Shown in pieces: positions 26,066 through 37,185 of a stretch of DNA of 64,000 nucleotides (within the stretch, counting starts at the first letter, position 1; each line of letters begins with the position of its first letter). The stretch covers positions 1 through 64,000 of the forward strand of contig CAWIVS010000012.1 of assembly GCA_963839685.1 (NCBI GenBank), in the 5' to 3' direction. Source of the stretch: CADEED01 sp963839685. GTDB taxonomy: Bacteria > Pseudomonadota > Gammaproteobacteria > Steroidobacterales > Steroidobacteraceae. The notes beneath the pieces are model-generated. The model was given only the letters and a program-made list of their open reading frames with translations, was not told where the DNA came from and did not search any database. The position numbers were made by a program, and so were the translations under genes.

Positions 26066-27226
26066 TCAGTGGGCGGCATCGGCCCCCAACTTCGCAAGGT
26101 ACGCCTGGTACGCGAACTCCCGGCCCCGCTGCCGGCCGGTCGTCTCGCGCAGCACGCGGGCGGCGACCAGCGCTTCCACCGCCTTCCCGGCCGTGGGTTT
26201 GGTGGTCTCCAGCAGCCGGATCACCGAGTTCACGGTGACAATGGGGTTCGCCGGCAACATCTCGAACAAGCGCAGCGCCGCAACACTCGCAGTGCTCTCC
26301 TCGAGGACTTTGCTGCGATCGGCACAGACGAGCGCGAACAACTCCCGCGCCAGGCGCACGCCCTCCTCGCCCACGGTCGCGACGCCGTCCAGGAAGAAGT
26401 CCAGCCATCCTTCCCAATCCCCGTCACTGCGCACGCGCGAGAGGCGCCGGTAGTACTCGGCCTGGTGGCGGCGAAAGAAGAGGCTGAGATACAGCAGCGG
26501 ATGCGGCAGCACCTTCCAGTGCTCGAACAACAACGCGATCAGGAGACGGCCCATGCGTCCGTTGCCATCGAGATATGGGTGCACCGTCTCGAACTGCACG
26601 TGCGCGATGCCGGCGCGCACCAGCGGCGAGTGCTCGCTCGAGGCATGCAGGTACTGCTCGAAGTTGCCCAGCAACCCGGTCAGCTTTCCGGGCGGCGGCG
26701 GCACGAACGCGGCGTTGCCGGGACGGGAGCCGCCGATCCAGTTCTGGGTCTTGCGGATCTCGCCGGGCGCCTTGCTGGCACCGCGCACGCCCTTCATCAA
26801 TCGCTTGTGCGCCTCGTTCAGCAGGCGCATGGAAAGCGGCAGACCTTTGGCGGAGGCGAGTTGTGCGCGCGCGTACGTCAGCGCCTCGAGGTAGTTGCAG
26901 ACTTCCTGCACCGCGGGTGTGGGCTTCTCGTCTTCCTTGGCCTCGAACTGCAAGAGGTCCGTCAACGTGGCCTCGGTGCCTTCGATCTGCGAAGTCAGTA
27001 CGGCTTCCTTGCGCACGAAGCCGTACAGGAACCAGTCGATGGACGGCACCATTTGCGCGGCGAGCTCGAGATGGCGCGAGGCGGCCTCGGCCGCGGCCAG
27101 GCGCTTGGCGAGTGCGCCTTCGATGACGATGGGTGGATCGGAGACCGGCAGCGGCGCGGGCACGAAGGCCTGCACGGCCTCGCCCCCGGTGGTGGTGGAT
27201 ATATAAGAGCCGGTCGATCGGGTCAC
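26066..27226 (-). CDS. Fic family protein (class II, N-terminal inhibitory motif)
   Basis: Fic enzymes transfer AMP or other phosphate groups onto target proteins. The active-site motif is intact: VHPYLDGNGRMGRLL (HPFxDGNGRxxR type). The N-terminal TSQIEGTEATL fits the inhibitory helix (S/T)xxxE(G/N), so activity is probably self-inhibited. The family block PGEIRKTQNWIGG and a C-terminal winged-helix-like part (NSVIRLLETTKPTAGKAVEA) are present. 386 residues, intact, no signal peptide. It stands alone; the target is unknown. A transcriptional regulator-like DNA-binding tail is common in this subgroup. Confidence 0.9.
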   Translation of the reverse strand: MTRSTGSYISTTTGGEAVQAFVPAPLPVSDPPIVIEGALAKRLAAAEAASRHLELAAQMVPSIDWFLYGFVRKEAVLTSQIEGTEATLTDLLQFEAKEDEKPTPAVQEVCNYLEALTYARAQLASAKGLPLSMRLLNEAHKRLMKGVRGASKAPGEIRKTQNWIGGSRPGNAAFVPPPPGKLTGLLGNFEQYLHASSEHSPLVRAGIAHVQFETVHPYLDGNGRMGRLLIALLFEHWKVLPHPLLYLSLFFRRHQAEYYRRLSRVRSDGDWEGWLDFFLDGVATVGEEGVRLARELFALVCADRSKVLEESTASVAALRLFEMLPANPIVTVNSVIRLLETTKPTAGKAVEALVAARVLRETTGRQRGREFAYQAYLAKLGADAAH

Positions 27227-27260
27227 TTTCCTTTACCTGGCGAGAACGTCAGGAAGGAAG

Positions 27261-27297
27261 TCTTTACTTAGGTTACGGTTAAGTCAACGTATCTTTA
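27261..27297 (-). promoter_or_regulatory. Possible promoter of the Fic gene
   Basis: On the minus strand TTGACT (27282-27287) is followed after 15 bp by TAAAGA (27261-27266). The octamer AGTAAAGA occurs twice about 30 bp apart in this AT-richer stretch, which could be an operator. The spacing is shorter than ideal. Confidence 0.3.
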
Positions 27298-27362
27298 CTA
27301 ACGGCAGAAGCCGCTTACGGGTGATTTAGCGCTAATACAGTCACTTACGATATTTATCTCGC

Positions 27363-28016
27363 CTAGAACTCGACTTTGATCCTCTCCTTCGCCCGCTCGA
27401 CCAGCGCCGCCCGCTGGCCCTCCCACTTCGCCGTGCCGGCCGGCGTGTTCAACTCCTCGACGGTCGTCTTGCTCATCGAGAGGTCCTCGCCATAGACGAT
27501 CATCAATTCCTTGCGCTTCTTTTCGTCCGGCAAATACACCAGGCGCACGTTGGCCTGCTCCGTCGGCATCAGGTAACCCGCTTTCGAGATCATGGCGAAG
27601 ACCCGTTCACGGTCTGATCCGGGCCTGCTCTTCAGATTGGTGGGGGCGTAGGTCCGGGTCACGTCGAACTCTTTCCCGCCGAGAGTCGCGGTCTCGAGGA
27701 AGGCATACTTATAGGTGCGCTCGTTGTCGGGCAGGAAGGCCTCGAACTGCACCCAGTACAGCCGCTGGACGTGTTTCTGCGCATCCGCCTCGACGAAGAC
27801 ATGGACCTCGGCGTCGGCGAAGTCGTAGAGATCCCAACGGTCCGCACCCACGTACTGGGCGGTCCCGGGAAGCGTGACCTTCACTGCGGGATCGTGTGAG
27901 GAAGTAACCGTTGTGCCCTCCACCTTGCGGTCAGGCGCTTTGTCAGCGGCGGTGGCGGTGCCGAGCAGCAGCGATGCGAGAGCGCCGGCGAGACAAAGAA
28001 TCGGAAGCGGTTTCAT
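27363..28016 (-). CDS. Exported protein of unknown function
   Basis: 217 residues with signal peptide (PILCLAGALASLLLGTATA) from ATG 28016; AAGGGA stands seven bases before the start. The mature part has no recognised domain: VKVTLPGTAQYVGADRWD, LYWVQFEAFLPDNERTY, FDVTRTYAPTNLKSRPGS, NVRLVYLPDEKKRKELMI. It looks like a beta-rich periplasmic protein. The frame is intact. Its 5' region is next to, and divergent from, the second ORF6N gene. Confidence 0.65.
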   Translation of the reverse strand: MKPLPILCLAGALASLLLGTATAADKAPDRKVEGTTVTSSHDPAVKVTLPGTAQYVGADRWDLYDFADAEVHVFVEADAQKHVQRLYWVQFEAFLPDNERTYKYAFLETATLGGKEFDVTRTYAPTNLKSRPGSDRERVFAMISKAGYLMPTEQANVRLVYLPDEKKRKELMIVYGEDLSMSKTTVEELNTPAGTAKWEGQRAALVERAKERIKVEF

Positions 28017-28246
28017 GTGATTCCCTTCGAGTGTGGATATGAGCCAGATGCTTGCGCTGCGCGAGCGGTTTGAAGTCTTGTGCGCCTGTGGCCTGCCGAA
28101 CCTTTGCGCCGCGGTTGAACCAGTCAAGTAACAGCGAGGTACCGTGTTGCGCTGCGGGGCGGGAGGTGTGACAACGAGTATCCATTCGATCGCGGTACTT
28201 TCATTGGTCGAAAAAACCGCGCCGCGCGAAGAAACTGACCGGCGGC

Positions 28247-28786
28247 ATGCCCAGGCGCAAAGTTCCAACACCGACAATCGACTCCTGCATTCGTTCGATT
28301 CGGGGGCAATCGGTGATGTTGGACTTCGACTTGCGGCGCTCTACAGCGTCGAAGCAAAAGTCCTCCTGCAGGCGGTGCGCAGGAACCAGAAACGGTTCCC
28401 TCCAGACTTCATTTTCAAGCTTAACAATCAAGAGGTTGCAAACTTGAGGTCACAAATTGTGACCTCAAGTTTGGCGCGCGGTTACGGTGGCAGGCGCTAT
28501 ACGCCGTGGGCCTTCACGGAACAAGGCGTCGCGATGCTCTCGAGCATCCTGCGCAGCGACATCGCGGTGAACGTCAACATTGAAATCATGCGCGCCTTCG
28601 TGCGGCTGCGTCGCGCTGCATTGGCGAGCGCGCAGCTATTGCCTCTGATCGAGGACTCTGTCGAAGCGAGTTGATTCGCACGACGCCGTCATCGCGGACC
28701 TCGTCGAATCCATCCGGCAAATCGTCGAAGGGCCAGGCAAATCCCGCTCGCGCCCGATCGGTTTCACAGCGGACATCGAGAACTGA
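28247..28786 (+). CDS. ORF6N domain protein (copy 2, frameshifted)
   Basis: A close paralogue of the gene at 12.8 kb. ATG 28247 starts MPRRKVPTPTIDSCIRSIRG; after a shift near 28335 the ORF6N blocks follow: LYSVEAKVLLQAVRRNQKRF, FPPDFIFKLNNQEVANL, WAFTEQGVAMLSSIL, VNIEIMRAFVRLRRAA. A second shift near 28665 leads to HDAVIADLVESIRQIVEGPG and the GFTADIEN end at 28786. The coding core carries a perfect 14-bp-arm palindrome. A DNA-binding role is family knowledge only. Confidence 0.72.
28441..28471. repeat. Perfect palindrome inside ORF6N copy 2
   Basis: Perfect 14-bp arms (AACTTGAGGTCACA and complement) flank AAT, within the codons for NLRSQIVTSS. Confidence 0.85.
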
Positions 28787-28819
28787 TTTCAGCCGCGGAG
28801 TCTCTTGTTAGTCAACGGG

Positions 28820-28864
28820 ATGGGGACAGACTCCCCTCTTTCCTAGCAAATTGGGATGTCCCCA
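28820..28864. repeat. REP-like element (mixed type)
   Basis: It reads ATGGGGACAGACTCCCC, then TTTCCTAGCAAATTGG and GATGTCCCCAT, so it has the outer ends of the RAYT-linked family and the CTAGCAAA centre seen in the pbpC insertion. It lies 33 bp past the ORF6N stop, upstream of the macroglobulin gene. Confidence 0.65.
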
Positions 28865-28938
28865 TTCGCCACAATTGCTGCACTCGCGGACAGCATCGCT
28901 CGCAACACTGAGTTCCAGGTCGTCAACCTGGAGCCTCC

Positions 28939-31900
28939 ATGTTCCGCAAAGTCATCGCCGCCGCGTTCGCCATCGCGGTGTTTTGCATCGGCTGCAGCAG
29001 CGATTCGGGTCACACCAGCAAACCCCGTAACGCCCCGCCCGACCCGTCCTGGGTTGGCGCGATCAGCATGCATTCCAACGGCGCGATGTCGCGGCACCAG
29101 CCGATCCGCGTGCTGTTCATGAAGGACATGATCCCGGCGGAGCGCGTGGGCATGGACGCCTCGGCCAACGTCACCATCGACCCCAAGGTCAAGGCACACG
29201 CCATCTTCGCGACGCGACGCGAAATCATCCTGCGGCCGGAGACGCAGCTTCGCGCCTGACACCGAGTACCTGGTCTCTATCAAGGGCGACGGCCTGGACG
29301 GCGTGCCCAAGGGCACCAAGCCGTTCGAGTTCACGGTCAGGACCTACGAGATCAACTTCGAGATCAACGTGGGTGCGTTGAACGTGATCGACGACAAGAA
29401 CGAGCTGATGACTCTCTCGGGTTCGATCGGCACCTCGGACACCGAGCCGCGCGAGAAGCTGGAGAAAATTCTGACGGCGACACTGGACGACAAACCGATC
29501 GCGATCAACTGGATCGGCGGCGTTAACAATGCCTTCGAGATTCGCGACATCCGGCGCAAGCAAGGCACCGAGCAGATCCTCACCCTGCATTGGGACGGCA
29601 AACCGCTGGGACTCGACAACAAGGGCGAGAAGAGCACGCGAGTGCCGGCGCTGGACGAGTTCGCGGTCACCAAGGCGGACGCGGTACAGGTCAACGACCA
29701 GCGCCAGATCCAGGTGACCTTCTCGGACGCCATCGACACGCGCCAGGATCTCAAGGGGCTGGTGCGCCTGTCGGAGGGCGAGTTCACCACCGGCATCCAG
29801 AACAATGTGCTCACGCTCTACGTGAGTGAGGGCGTGACGGGCAAGGTGACGCTGACGCTGGAGGATTCGCTGCGCAGCCGTGCCGCGGTGACGCTGTCGG
29901 GTGACCGGACCTTCGAGCTCGCGTTCGAGAGCGTCAAGCCGCAGGTGCGCTTCGTGGGCCAGGGCGTGATCCTGCCCGATGCCAGGACGCTGTCGGTGCC
30001 CTTCGAGGCAGTGAGCGCGCGCTCGGTGCGGGTGACGGCGCTGCAGGTGTACGAGACCAACATCCCGCAGTTCCTGCAGGTGAACAATCTCGCAGGCTCG
30101 CAGCAGATGGGCCGCGTGGGCCGCGTGTTGTGGCGCAAGACCATTCCCCTCACCTCGCAGGTCCAGGGCCGCTGGACGCGATACAACCTGGATGTCACCG
30201 AGCTCACCGCCAAACATCCGGGCGCGCTGTTCCAGCTGAAGTTGTCGGTCTCGCCCAAGGACGCCCTCTGGGATTGCCCGGGCGGCGGCAAGGACGATGA
30301 GCTGGACGATCCGGAGCCGGCCAACCAGGAGGACGGTGACAACTACCAGTCCAGCAACTGGGACTACTACGGCGAGGACTATGAATATTACGACGGTGGC
30401 GTGAACTGGGAAGAACGCGACGATCCCTGCAAGCCGGCTTACTACCGCTACCAGCAAGGCACCCGCGCCGCCCGCAACCTGCTGGCGTCGAACATCGGCC
30501 TGATCGCCAAGCGCGGACCCAAGGGCAAGCTGCTGATCGTCGCGACGGCGCTGGATTCGGCCAAGCCGAAGGCGGGCGTGAAGATCGACGTGTTGAGCTT
30601 CCAGAACCAGGTGCTGACGAGTGGCCGCACCGATGCGAATGGATTCGTGGAGCTGGATCCGCGCGCGCCACCTTTCGCGATCATCGCGGACGAGAGCGGC
30701 CGCAAGGGTTACCTGCGCGTGGCGCCGGCGGTGGCGCTGCCGGTGAGTCACTTCGACGTGGGTGGCGAGACGGTGCTCGACGGTCTCAAGGCGCATCTGT
30801 ACGGTGACCGCGGCGTCTGGCGACCCGGCGACACTATCTACCTGACCCTGGCGCTGCAGGATCGCGCCAGGACGCTGCCGCCCAACCACCCGGTGACAGT
30901 CGAACTGCGCAACCCGCGCGGCCAGGTCACGCAGACGCTGAGCAACTCGGCGCCGGTCGGGCAGTTCTATGCCTTCGAGTTGAAGACTGCGCCGGACGCG
31001 CCCACCGGCAACTGGGAAGCGAGCGCGCAGGTGGGCGGCGCGCGCTTCACCAAGACGCCTCAAGGTCGAAACCGTGATGCCGAACCGGCTCAAGATCGAC
31101 CTGGACCTGGGCGACAGCCAAGTCATCGCCAGCTCGCCGGTTGAAGGCACCCTCTCCTCGCAATGGTTGTCAGGCGCGACGGCCGCGAATCTCAAGGCCA
31201 AGGTCGAGGTGCGCCTGTCGTCCATCGCCACGCACTTCACGCGCAATGCGGATTTTGTGTTCGACGATCCGGTGCGCAGCTTCAGCAGTTCGCCCATGGA
31301 GTTCGAGGAGACGCTGGACGCGGATGGTCGCGCGCAGCTGTCCTGGGATCTCAGTGTGACGCGGGAAGTGCCGGGCATGTTGAAGGCGACGTTCGTCTCG
31401 CGCGTGTTCGAGCGCGGCGGCGCCTTCAGCGTCAATGTCGACTCGCGCACCGTGGCGCCTTTCGAGCGCTTCGTGGGTTTGAAGCTGCCCAAGGGCGACG
31501 AGTCGCGCGACATGCTGCTCACGGACAAGCGGCACACCGTGGAGCTGGCCTCGCTGGATCGCGACGGCAAGCCGGTGTCGGTGCCGCGCCTGCAGGTCAC
31601 TCTCTATAAGGTGCAGTGGCGCTGGTGGTGGGACTCGACCGGCGACTCGCTGGCGCAGTACGTGCAGGGCCAGAGCACGGCGGTGGTCCAGCAGGACACC
31701 ATCGCCACCAAGGACGGCGCCGGCCAGTGGACCTTCGAGGTCAAGTACCCGGAATGGGGCCGCTACCTGGTGCGCGCCTGCGATCTCGACGGCGGGCATT
31801 GCACCGGCCGGGTGTTCTACATCGACTGGCCGTCCTGGGCCGGCGCGGCGCGTGAGCAGTCCGGTCCCGCGGCCAATGTGCTGATGATCACCTCCGACAA

Positions 31901-34631
31901 GCCCGAGTACAAAGTCGGCGACACGGCCACGGTGCAGTTGCCGCAATCGGCGCAGGGTCGTGCGTTGCTGACGCTCGAGAACGGCAGCTCCATCCTCGAG
32001 GCGCGCTGGATCGAGGCCCATTCTTCCAAGGACAAGGGGGAGCGAACCGGATTTCAGTGCCGATCACCACGGGCATGGCGCCTAACATCTATGTCGCCGT
32101 GACCATGGTGCAGCCGCATGCCGGCAAGGACAACGACCGGCCCATTCGACTGTATGGCGTGATTCCGCTCAAGGTCACGGACCCGACGACCAGGCTGACG
32201 CCGATGGTGGCCTCGGCGGCCGAGTGGGCCCCCAAGTCCAGGGCCACGGTGACGGTGAGCGAATCCGCCGGCCGGGCCATGGACTACACGCTGGCCATCG
32301 TGGATGAAGGCTTGTTAGGCCTGACCAACTTCAAGACGCCCAATCTGCGCGACGTGTTCTACCAGCGCGAGGCGCTGGGCGTCGTCGACCTGGGACCTGT
32401 TCGACGAGGTGGCGGGTGCCTACGGCGGCGAGCTGGATCGATTGCTGGCGCTGGGCGGCAGCGACGCCGCCAAGCCGACCAACCCGGATGAAGGCAAGTC
32501 GCGCTTCCCGCCGGTGGTGAAGTTCCTGGGGCCGTTCTCTTTGAAGGCCGGTGAGAAACGCCCGCACACCGTCACGCTGCCGGAGTACGTGGGTGCGGTG
32601 CGGGTGATGGTGGTGGCGGGCAATGGCAGCGCCTACGGCTCGGCGGAGAAATCCGTGTTCGTGCGCCAGGCGCTGATGATCCTGCCCACGCTGCCGCGTG
32701 TCATCGGGCCGGACGAGCAGTTCCGTCTGCCGGTGTCGGTGTTCACCGCCGATGCGTCCATCAGGGAAGTGAAACTCGAAGTGCAGACCGACGCGCGCTT
32801 TACGGCGGTCGGAGGCGCTGCGACCACCATCGCCTTCACGCGTCCCGAGGAGAAGCTTGGCTTCCTGGCGCTCAAGTCCGGCACGCAGATCGGCAAGGGC
32901 AAGATCCGCGTCATCGCCACCAGCGGCAAGTTCCGCGCCGAGAGCGAGGTGTGGCTGGAGGTGCGCTCGCCCAACGTGTACCAGACACGCTTCGAGCGCG
33001 CGACGCTGGCGCCGGGCGCGAGCTGGAGCTCGACGCTCAAGGGCTTCGGGCTCGACGGCACGCAGGCGGCCACGCTCGAGGTCTCGGCGCTGCCGCCGGT
33101 GAACCTCGACGGGCGCATGGAATATCTCATCCATTACCCGCACGGCTGCCTCGAGCAAACTACTTCGGGCGTGTTCCCGCAGCTCTATCTGCCGGCGCTG
33201 ATCAAGCTCACGCACAACCAGCGTCTGCAGGTGGAGAACAACGTGCGCGCCGGCATCGCGCGGCTGCGGCAGATGCAGCATCCGAGCGGCGGCTTTGCCT
33301 ACTGGCCGGGGGTGTGGAGCACGGATCCGGCGCTCGAATGGCGCAATGACTGGGGCACCACCTACGCCGGTCATTTCATGCTCGAGGCCGAGAAGGCGGG
33401 CTACGCCCTGCCCGGCGACATGAAGGCGGCGTGGGTGCGGTTCCAGAAGGAGCGCGCGCAGCGCTGGACCTCGCGCCGCTACCACTGGCCGGGCGAGAAG
33501 GACGAAGTGGCCATCGAAGCCGCGCGCTATGAGCAGGCCTACCGGCTGTTCACGCTGGCGCTGGCCGGTCAGCCCGAGATCGGCGCCATGAACCGGCTGC
33601 GCGAATCGCGGCCGTATTCGATCGGCGAGCGCTGGATGCTGGTCTCGGCGTACAAGCTTGCCGGCAAGCCGGACGTGGCCAACGAGCTGGCGCAGCACGA
33701 CCGGCTGCAGGCCTTCGTGTTCGGCGACCCGAATCCGTACACCTTCGGCTCACTGCTGCGCGACCGCGCGGTGGTGTTGATGGGTCTCACGCTGCTGGGT
33801 CGCGATGCGGATTCGAATGGCTTGCTCGAGCAGGTGTCGGAGCAGTTGTCCGACATGAACTGGTACAGCACGCAGTCGGTGTCGTTCGCGCTGGTGGCGG
33901 TGGCGCAGAACGCGGGCGCGAAGCCGTTCAAGGGTTTCAGCTTCGACTATTCAGTGAATTCTGGGGCGGGCAAGGCGAACGACACCGTGGCCGGTGAATC
34001 GCCGCTGGCCAGCATCGAGTTGCCCAGGCCGCCGATGGCGGGCATGCCGCTGGAGCTGACCAACACCTCGGACCGCAAGCTGTACGTGACGGCCAGCGTG
34101 CGCGCCGTGCCGCGCAGCGGTGAGGAGCAGCCGTCCATGAATGGCTTGACGCTGACCGTCAACTACAGCGATGCGGACGGCAATGCGGTCGACATCAACA
34201 AGGTGCCGCAGGGCATGGATCTCATCGCGCAGATCACGGTGAAGAATGTCGGGGAGCGCGTGCTCGACAACCTGGCGCTGTCGCAGCTGTTCCCGGGCGG
34301 CTGGGAAATCCGCAACGACCGTCTCGAGGAGGTGGACACCGCGGGCGATCGCGAGCAGGACAAGGCGTACCGCGGCTCGTATTGGTGGGTGCCCGGCGAG
34401 TGGCGCCGTCAGCAGCTGCGCACGGCCGAGTACGTCGACATCCGCGACGATCGTGTGCAGCGCTACTTCAGCCTGCACTCGGGCGAGTCGATCTTCTTCG
34501 AGACGCGGCTGAATGCGGCGTACCTGGGCAAGTATTACCTGCCGGGCGCCAGCATCGAGGCCATGTACGACGCGAAACAGCACGCGAGGTTGAAGGGTCA
34601 ATGGGTGCAAGTCGTGTCGCCGCAGCGTTGA
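28939..34631 (+). CDS. yfhM: Bacterial alpha-2-macroglobulin lipoprotein (frameshifted)
   Basis: A periplasmic protease trap of about 1,897 codons. ATG 28939 starts a lipoprotein signal with FAIAVFCIGCSS. MG-domain strands follow (FTVRTYEINFEI, DRGVWRPGDTIYLTLALQD), then VTDPTTRLTPMV and TWDLFDEVAGAYGGELD. The thioester motif is present: HGCLEQTTSGVFPQLYLP, so it belongs to the reactive, covalently trapping type. A Tyr/Asp-rich stretch (YYGEDYEYYDGG) precedes the bait-like area. Shifts near 29250, 31070, 32040 and 32395 are needed. The gene overlaps pbpC by 31 bp, the usual pairing for peptidoglycan repair plus protease defence. Confidence 0.9.
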
Positions 34632-37185
34632 GACGCGTGGCCCGGGCGCTGAAGCGCCTGGTGGCGTCCCGTGCCCGCCGCCGCATGCTCGCGGCGGTGG
34701 GCGCGGTGCTGCTCGGGGGCATGGTGTGGTTCTGGCGGCTGTTGCCGCATCCGCTGTTCGACGCGCCGCTGTCGTACGTGGCGGAGGCGCGCGATGGCAC
34801 GCTGCTGTCGGCGCGTATCGCCGCGGATGGCCAGTGGCGCTTTCCGCCGCGCGAAGAGGTGCCGGTGAAGTTCCGTCGCGCGCTGATCCTGTTCGAGGAC
34901 AAGCGCTTCGAGAATCACGCCGGCGTGGACCTGCTGGCCATCGCGCGCGCGGTGAAGCTCAACACGCAACGCGGCCGCGTGGTGAGCGGCGGCAGCACGT
35001 TGACCATGCAACTTGCTCGAATGGCGCGCGCTCGGGGCGCGCGACGCTCGAATGGCGCGACGCGCAGGTGGTGCCGCGAGCGAGCGCACGGTGGGCGCCA
35101 AGGCCATGGAGGCGTTGCTCGCGCTGCGGCTGGAGATGGCCTACGACAAGGACCAGTTGCTGGCGCTGTACGCGGGGCACGCGCCGTTCGGCGGCAACGT
35201 GGTCGGGCTCGAGGCCGCGGCCTGGCGCTACTTCGGGCGCGAGCCGGAGTCGTTGTCGTGGGCCGAAGCCGCGACGCTCGCGGTGTTGCCTAACAATCCC
35301 TCGCTGGTGCATCTGTCGCGCAATCGCGAGCGGCTGCAGGCCAAGCGCGACGCGCTGCTGCGGCGGCTGCACGCCGCCGGGGAGCTCGACGCGCTGGAGC
35401 TGGACCTGGCGCTGTCGGAGCCGCTGACCGCCGAGCCGCACGATCTGCCGGATTTCGCGCCGCATCTGCTGGAGACCCTGCGCGCCGCCAATCCCGCGCA
35501 GCACCGCTTCCGTACCACGCTCGACGCGCGGCTGCAGGCCGAAGCCACCCGCGCCGTGCAGGCGCACACCGAACAGCTCGCGCGCCAGCAGGTGTTCAAC
35601 GCCGCCGCGCTGGTGGTGGACAACGTGACCTTCGAAGTGCTGGCGTACGTGGGAAATGGGAAAATGGGGACATTCCTGATTTGCTAGCAAAAGGGGACGG
35701 CACCTGCAACTGGAATGAGCGACGGTCGGAAGGTGACAAATCGAGGCATGTCCCCTGCAAATTAGGAATGTCCCCATTTCGCGGGGCTACGCGGTGGACA
35801 TCATCCGCCGGCCGCGCAGCACGGGCAGCATTCTCAAGCCGCTGCTGTACGCGGCGATGCTCGAGGATGGCTCACTCACGCCGCGCATGCTGCTGCCCGA
35901 CGTGCCGACGCACTACGAAGGCTTCCAGCCGGAGAACTTCGACCGACAGTACCGCGGCGCGGTGCGCGCCGACGAAGCCCTCGCGCATTCGCTCAACGTG
36001 CCGGCGGTGCGCATGCTCAAGAGCTACGGCGTTGCGCGCTTCGCCGACCTGCTGCGCGGCGCGGGCATGTCGACGCTGACGCGTCCCGCCGACGACTACG
36101 GCCTCACGCTGATCCTCGGTGGCGCCGAGGGCAATCTCTGGGACATCTCCGCGATGTATGCCAGCCTGGCCGACATCGCGCGCGCCGGTCCGATGGACGC
36201 CACACCACGCTTTCACGGACTCACGGTTCTTGCCGACGCCAAAGCCAGACCCCGCGGCCCCTCGCCCATCGGCACCGGCGCGGCCTGGCTGACGCTCGAT
36301 GCCTTGTTAGAGGTGCCGCGGCCCGGCGAGGAAGGTCACTGGAAGAGCTTCGCCTCCAGTCGCCGTATCGCCTGGAAAACCGGCACCAGCGTTGGCCTGC
36401 GCGACGGCTGGGCGGTGGGCAGCACTTCGCGCCACACCGTGGGGGTGTGGGTGGGCAATGCCAGCGGCGAGGGCCGCCCGGGGCTCACCGGCTCGGCAAT
36501 GGCCGCGCCGCTGATGTTTGGCCTCTTCAATACGCTGCCCACCAATGACTGGTTCGAGATCCCGGTACATGCGCTCAAGCGCATCGACACCTGCGCCAAC
36601 GACGGCTTCCTCGCCAACGGCGACTGCGACATCGAACGCGCCTGGATGCCGCGCGACAGTCACTTCGATGCGCTCTCGCCTCACAACCTGCGCGTGCACC
36701 TCGAGTCGTCGCGACAATTTCGCGTGAATGGCGACTGCGAGTCGCCGTCGGCGATGACGCATGCGGCCTGGTTCGTGTTGCCGCCGGCCGAGGAGTTCTA
36801 CTTCCGCAAGTCGCACACCGAATATCAACCGCTGCCGCCACTGCGCGCGGATTGTCAGGGCACGGCGAACCGGCCGGCGCTGGCGCTGCTGTATCCGGAC
36901 GTGAATGCCCGCGTGCTCATCCCGCGCGAGCTCGACGGCGCGCGCGGTCGCACGGTTTTCGAAGCCGTGCATCGGCGCCGCGAGGCGCGGATCTACTGGC
37001 ACCTCGATGGCCGATACCTGGGAGAAACGCACACTTTTCACCAGCAAGCATTGGACATCGACCCCGGCGAGCACATACTCACGCTGGTGGATGACACCGG
37101 CGAACGCGTCGCGCGACGCTTCGAGGTGTTGGCAACCAGGTTAACGAGGCCGCCGTGTTCGATGGATTTACGCTCAAGCATGTAG
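34601..37185 (+). pseudogene. pbpC: Penicillin-binding protein 1C, interrupted by a REP-type element
   Basis: Bifunctional peptidoglycan synthase. The glycosyltransferase part shows LILFEDKRFENHAGVD and SGGSTLTMQLARM; a shift near 35050 leads to VGAKAMEALLALRLE and WAEAATLAVLPNNPSLVH. The transpeptidase part starts with FEVLAYVGN, where a roughly 119-bp element with an in-frame stop is inserted, and resumes with VDIIRRPRSTGSILKPLLY (catalytic Ser in the SILK tetrad) and IAWKTGTSVG (KTG). The C-terminal BiPBP-type domain follows to the end. The interruption separates the catalytic domain, so a full protein cannot be made without bypass. ATG 34601 overlaps the macroglobulin gene. Confidence 0.85.
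35661..35779. mobile_element. REP-type non-autonomous element inserted in pbpC
   Basis: The ends AAATGGGGACATTCCT and AGGAATGTCCCCATTT are inverted and match the RAYT element's ends. Inside lie TTGCTAGCAAAAGGGGAC and a second half CATGTCCCCTGCAAATTA, so it looks like two REP units joined head to head. It adds about 119 bp between the codons for VGN and the GYAVDI that normally follows, with a TAG in frame. Confidence 0.8.

Noticed and set aside
29225..31600. A 791-codon minus-strand frame opposite the macroglobulin gene
   Set aside because: Composition (Arg/His/Leu-rich) and complete overlap with a recognised lipoprotein show it to be a shadow.
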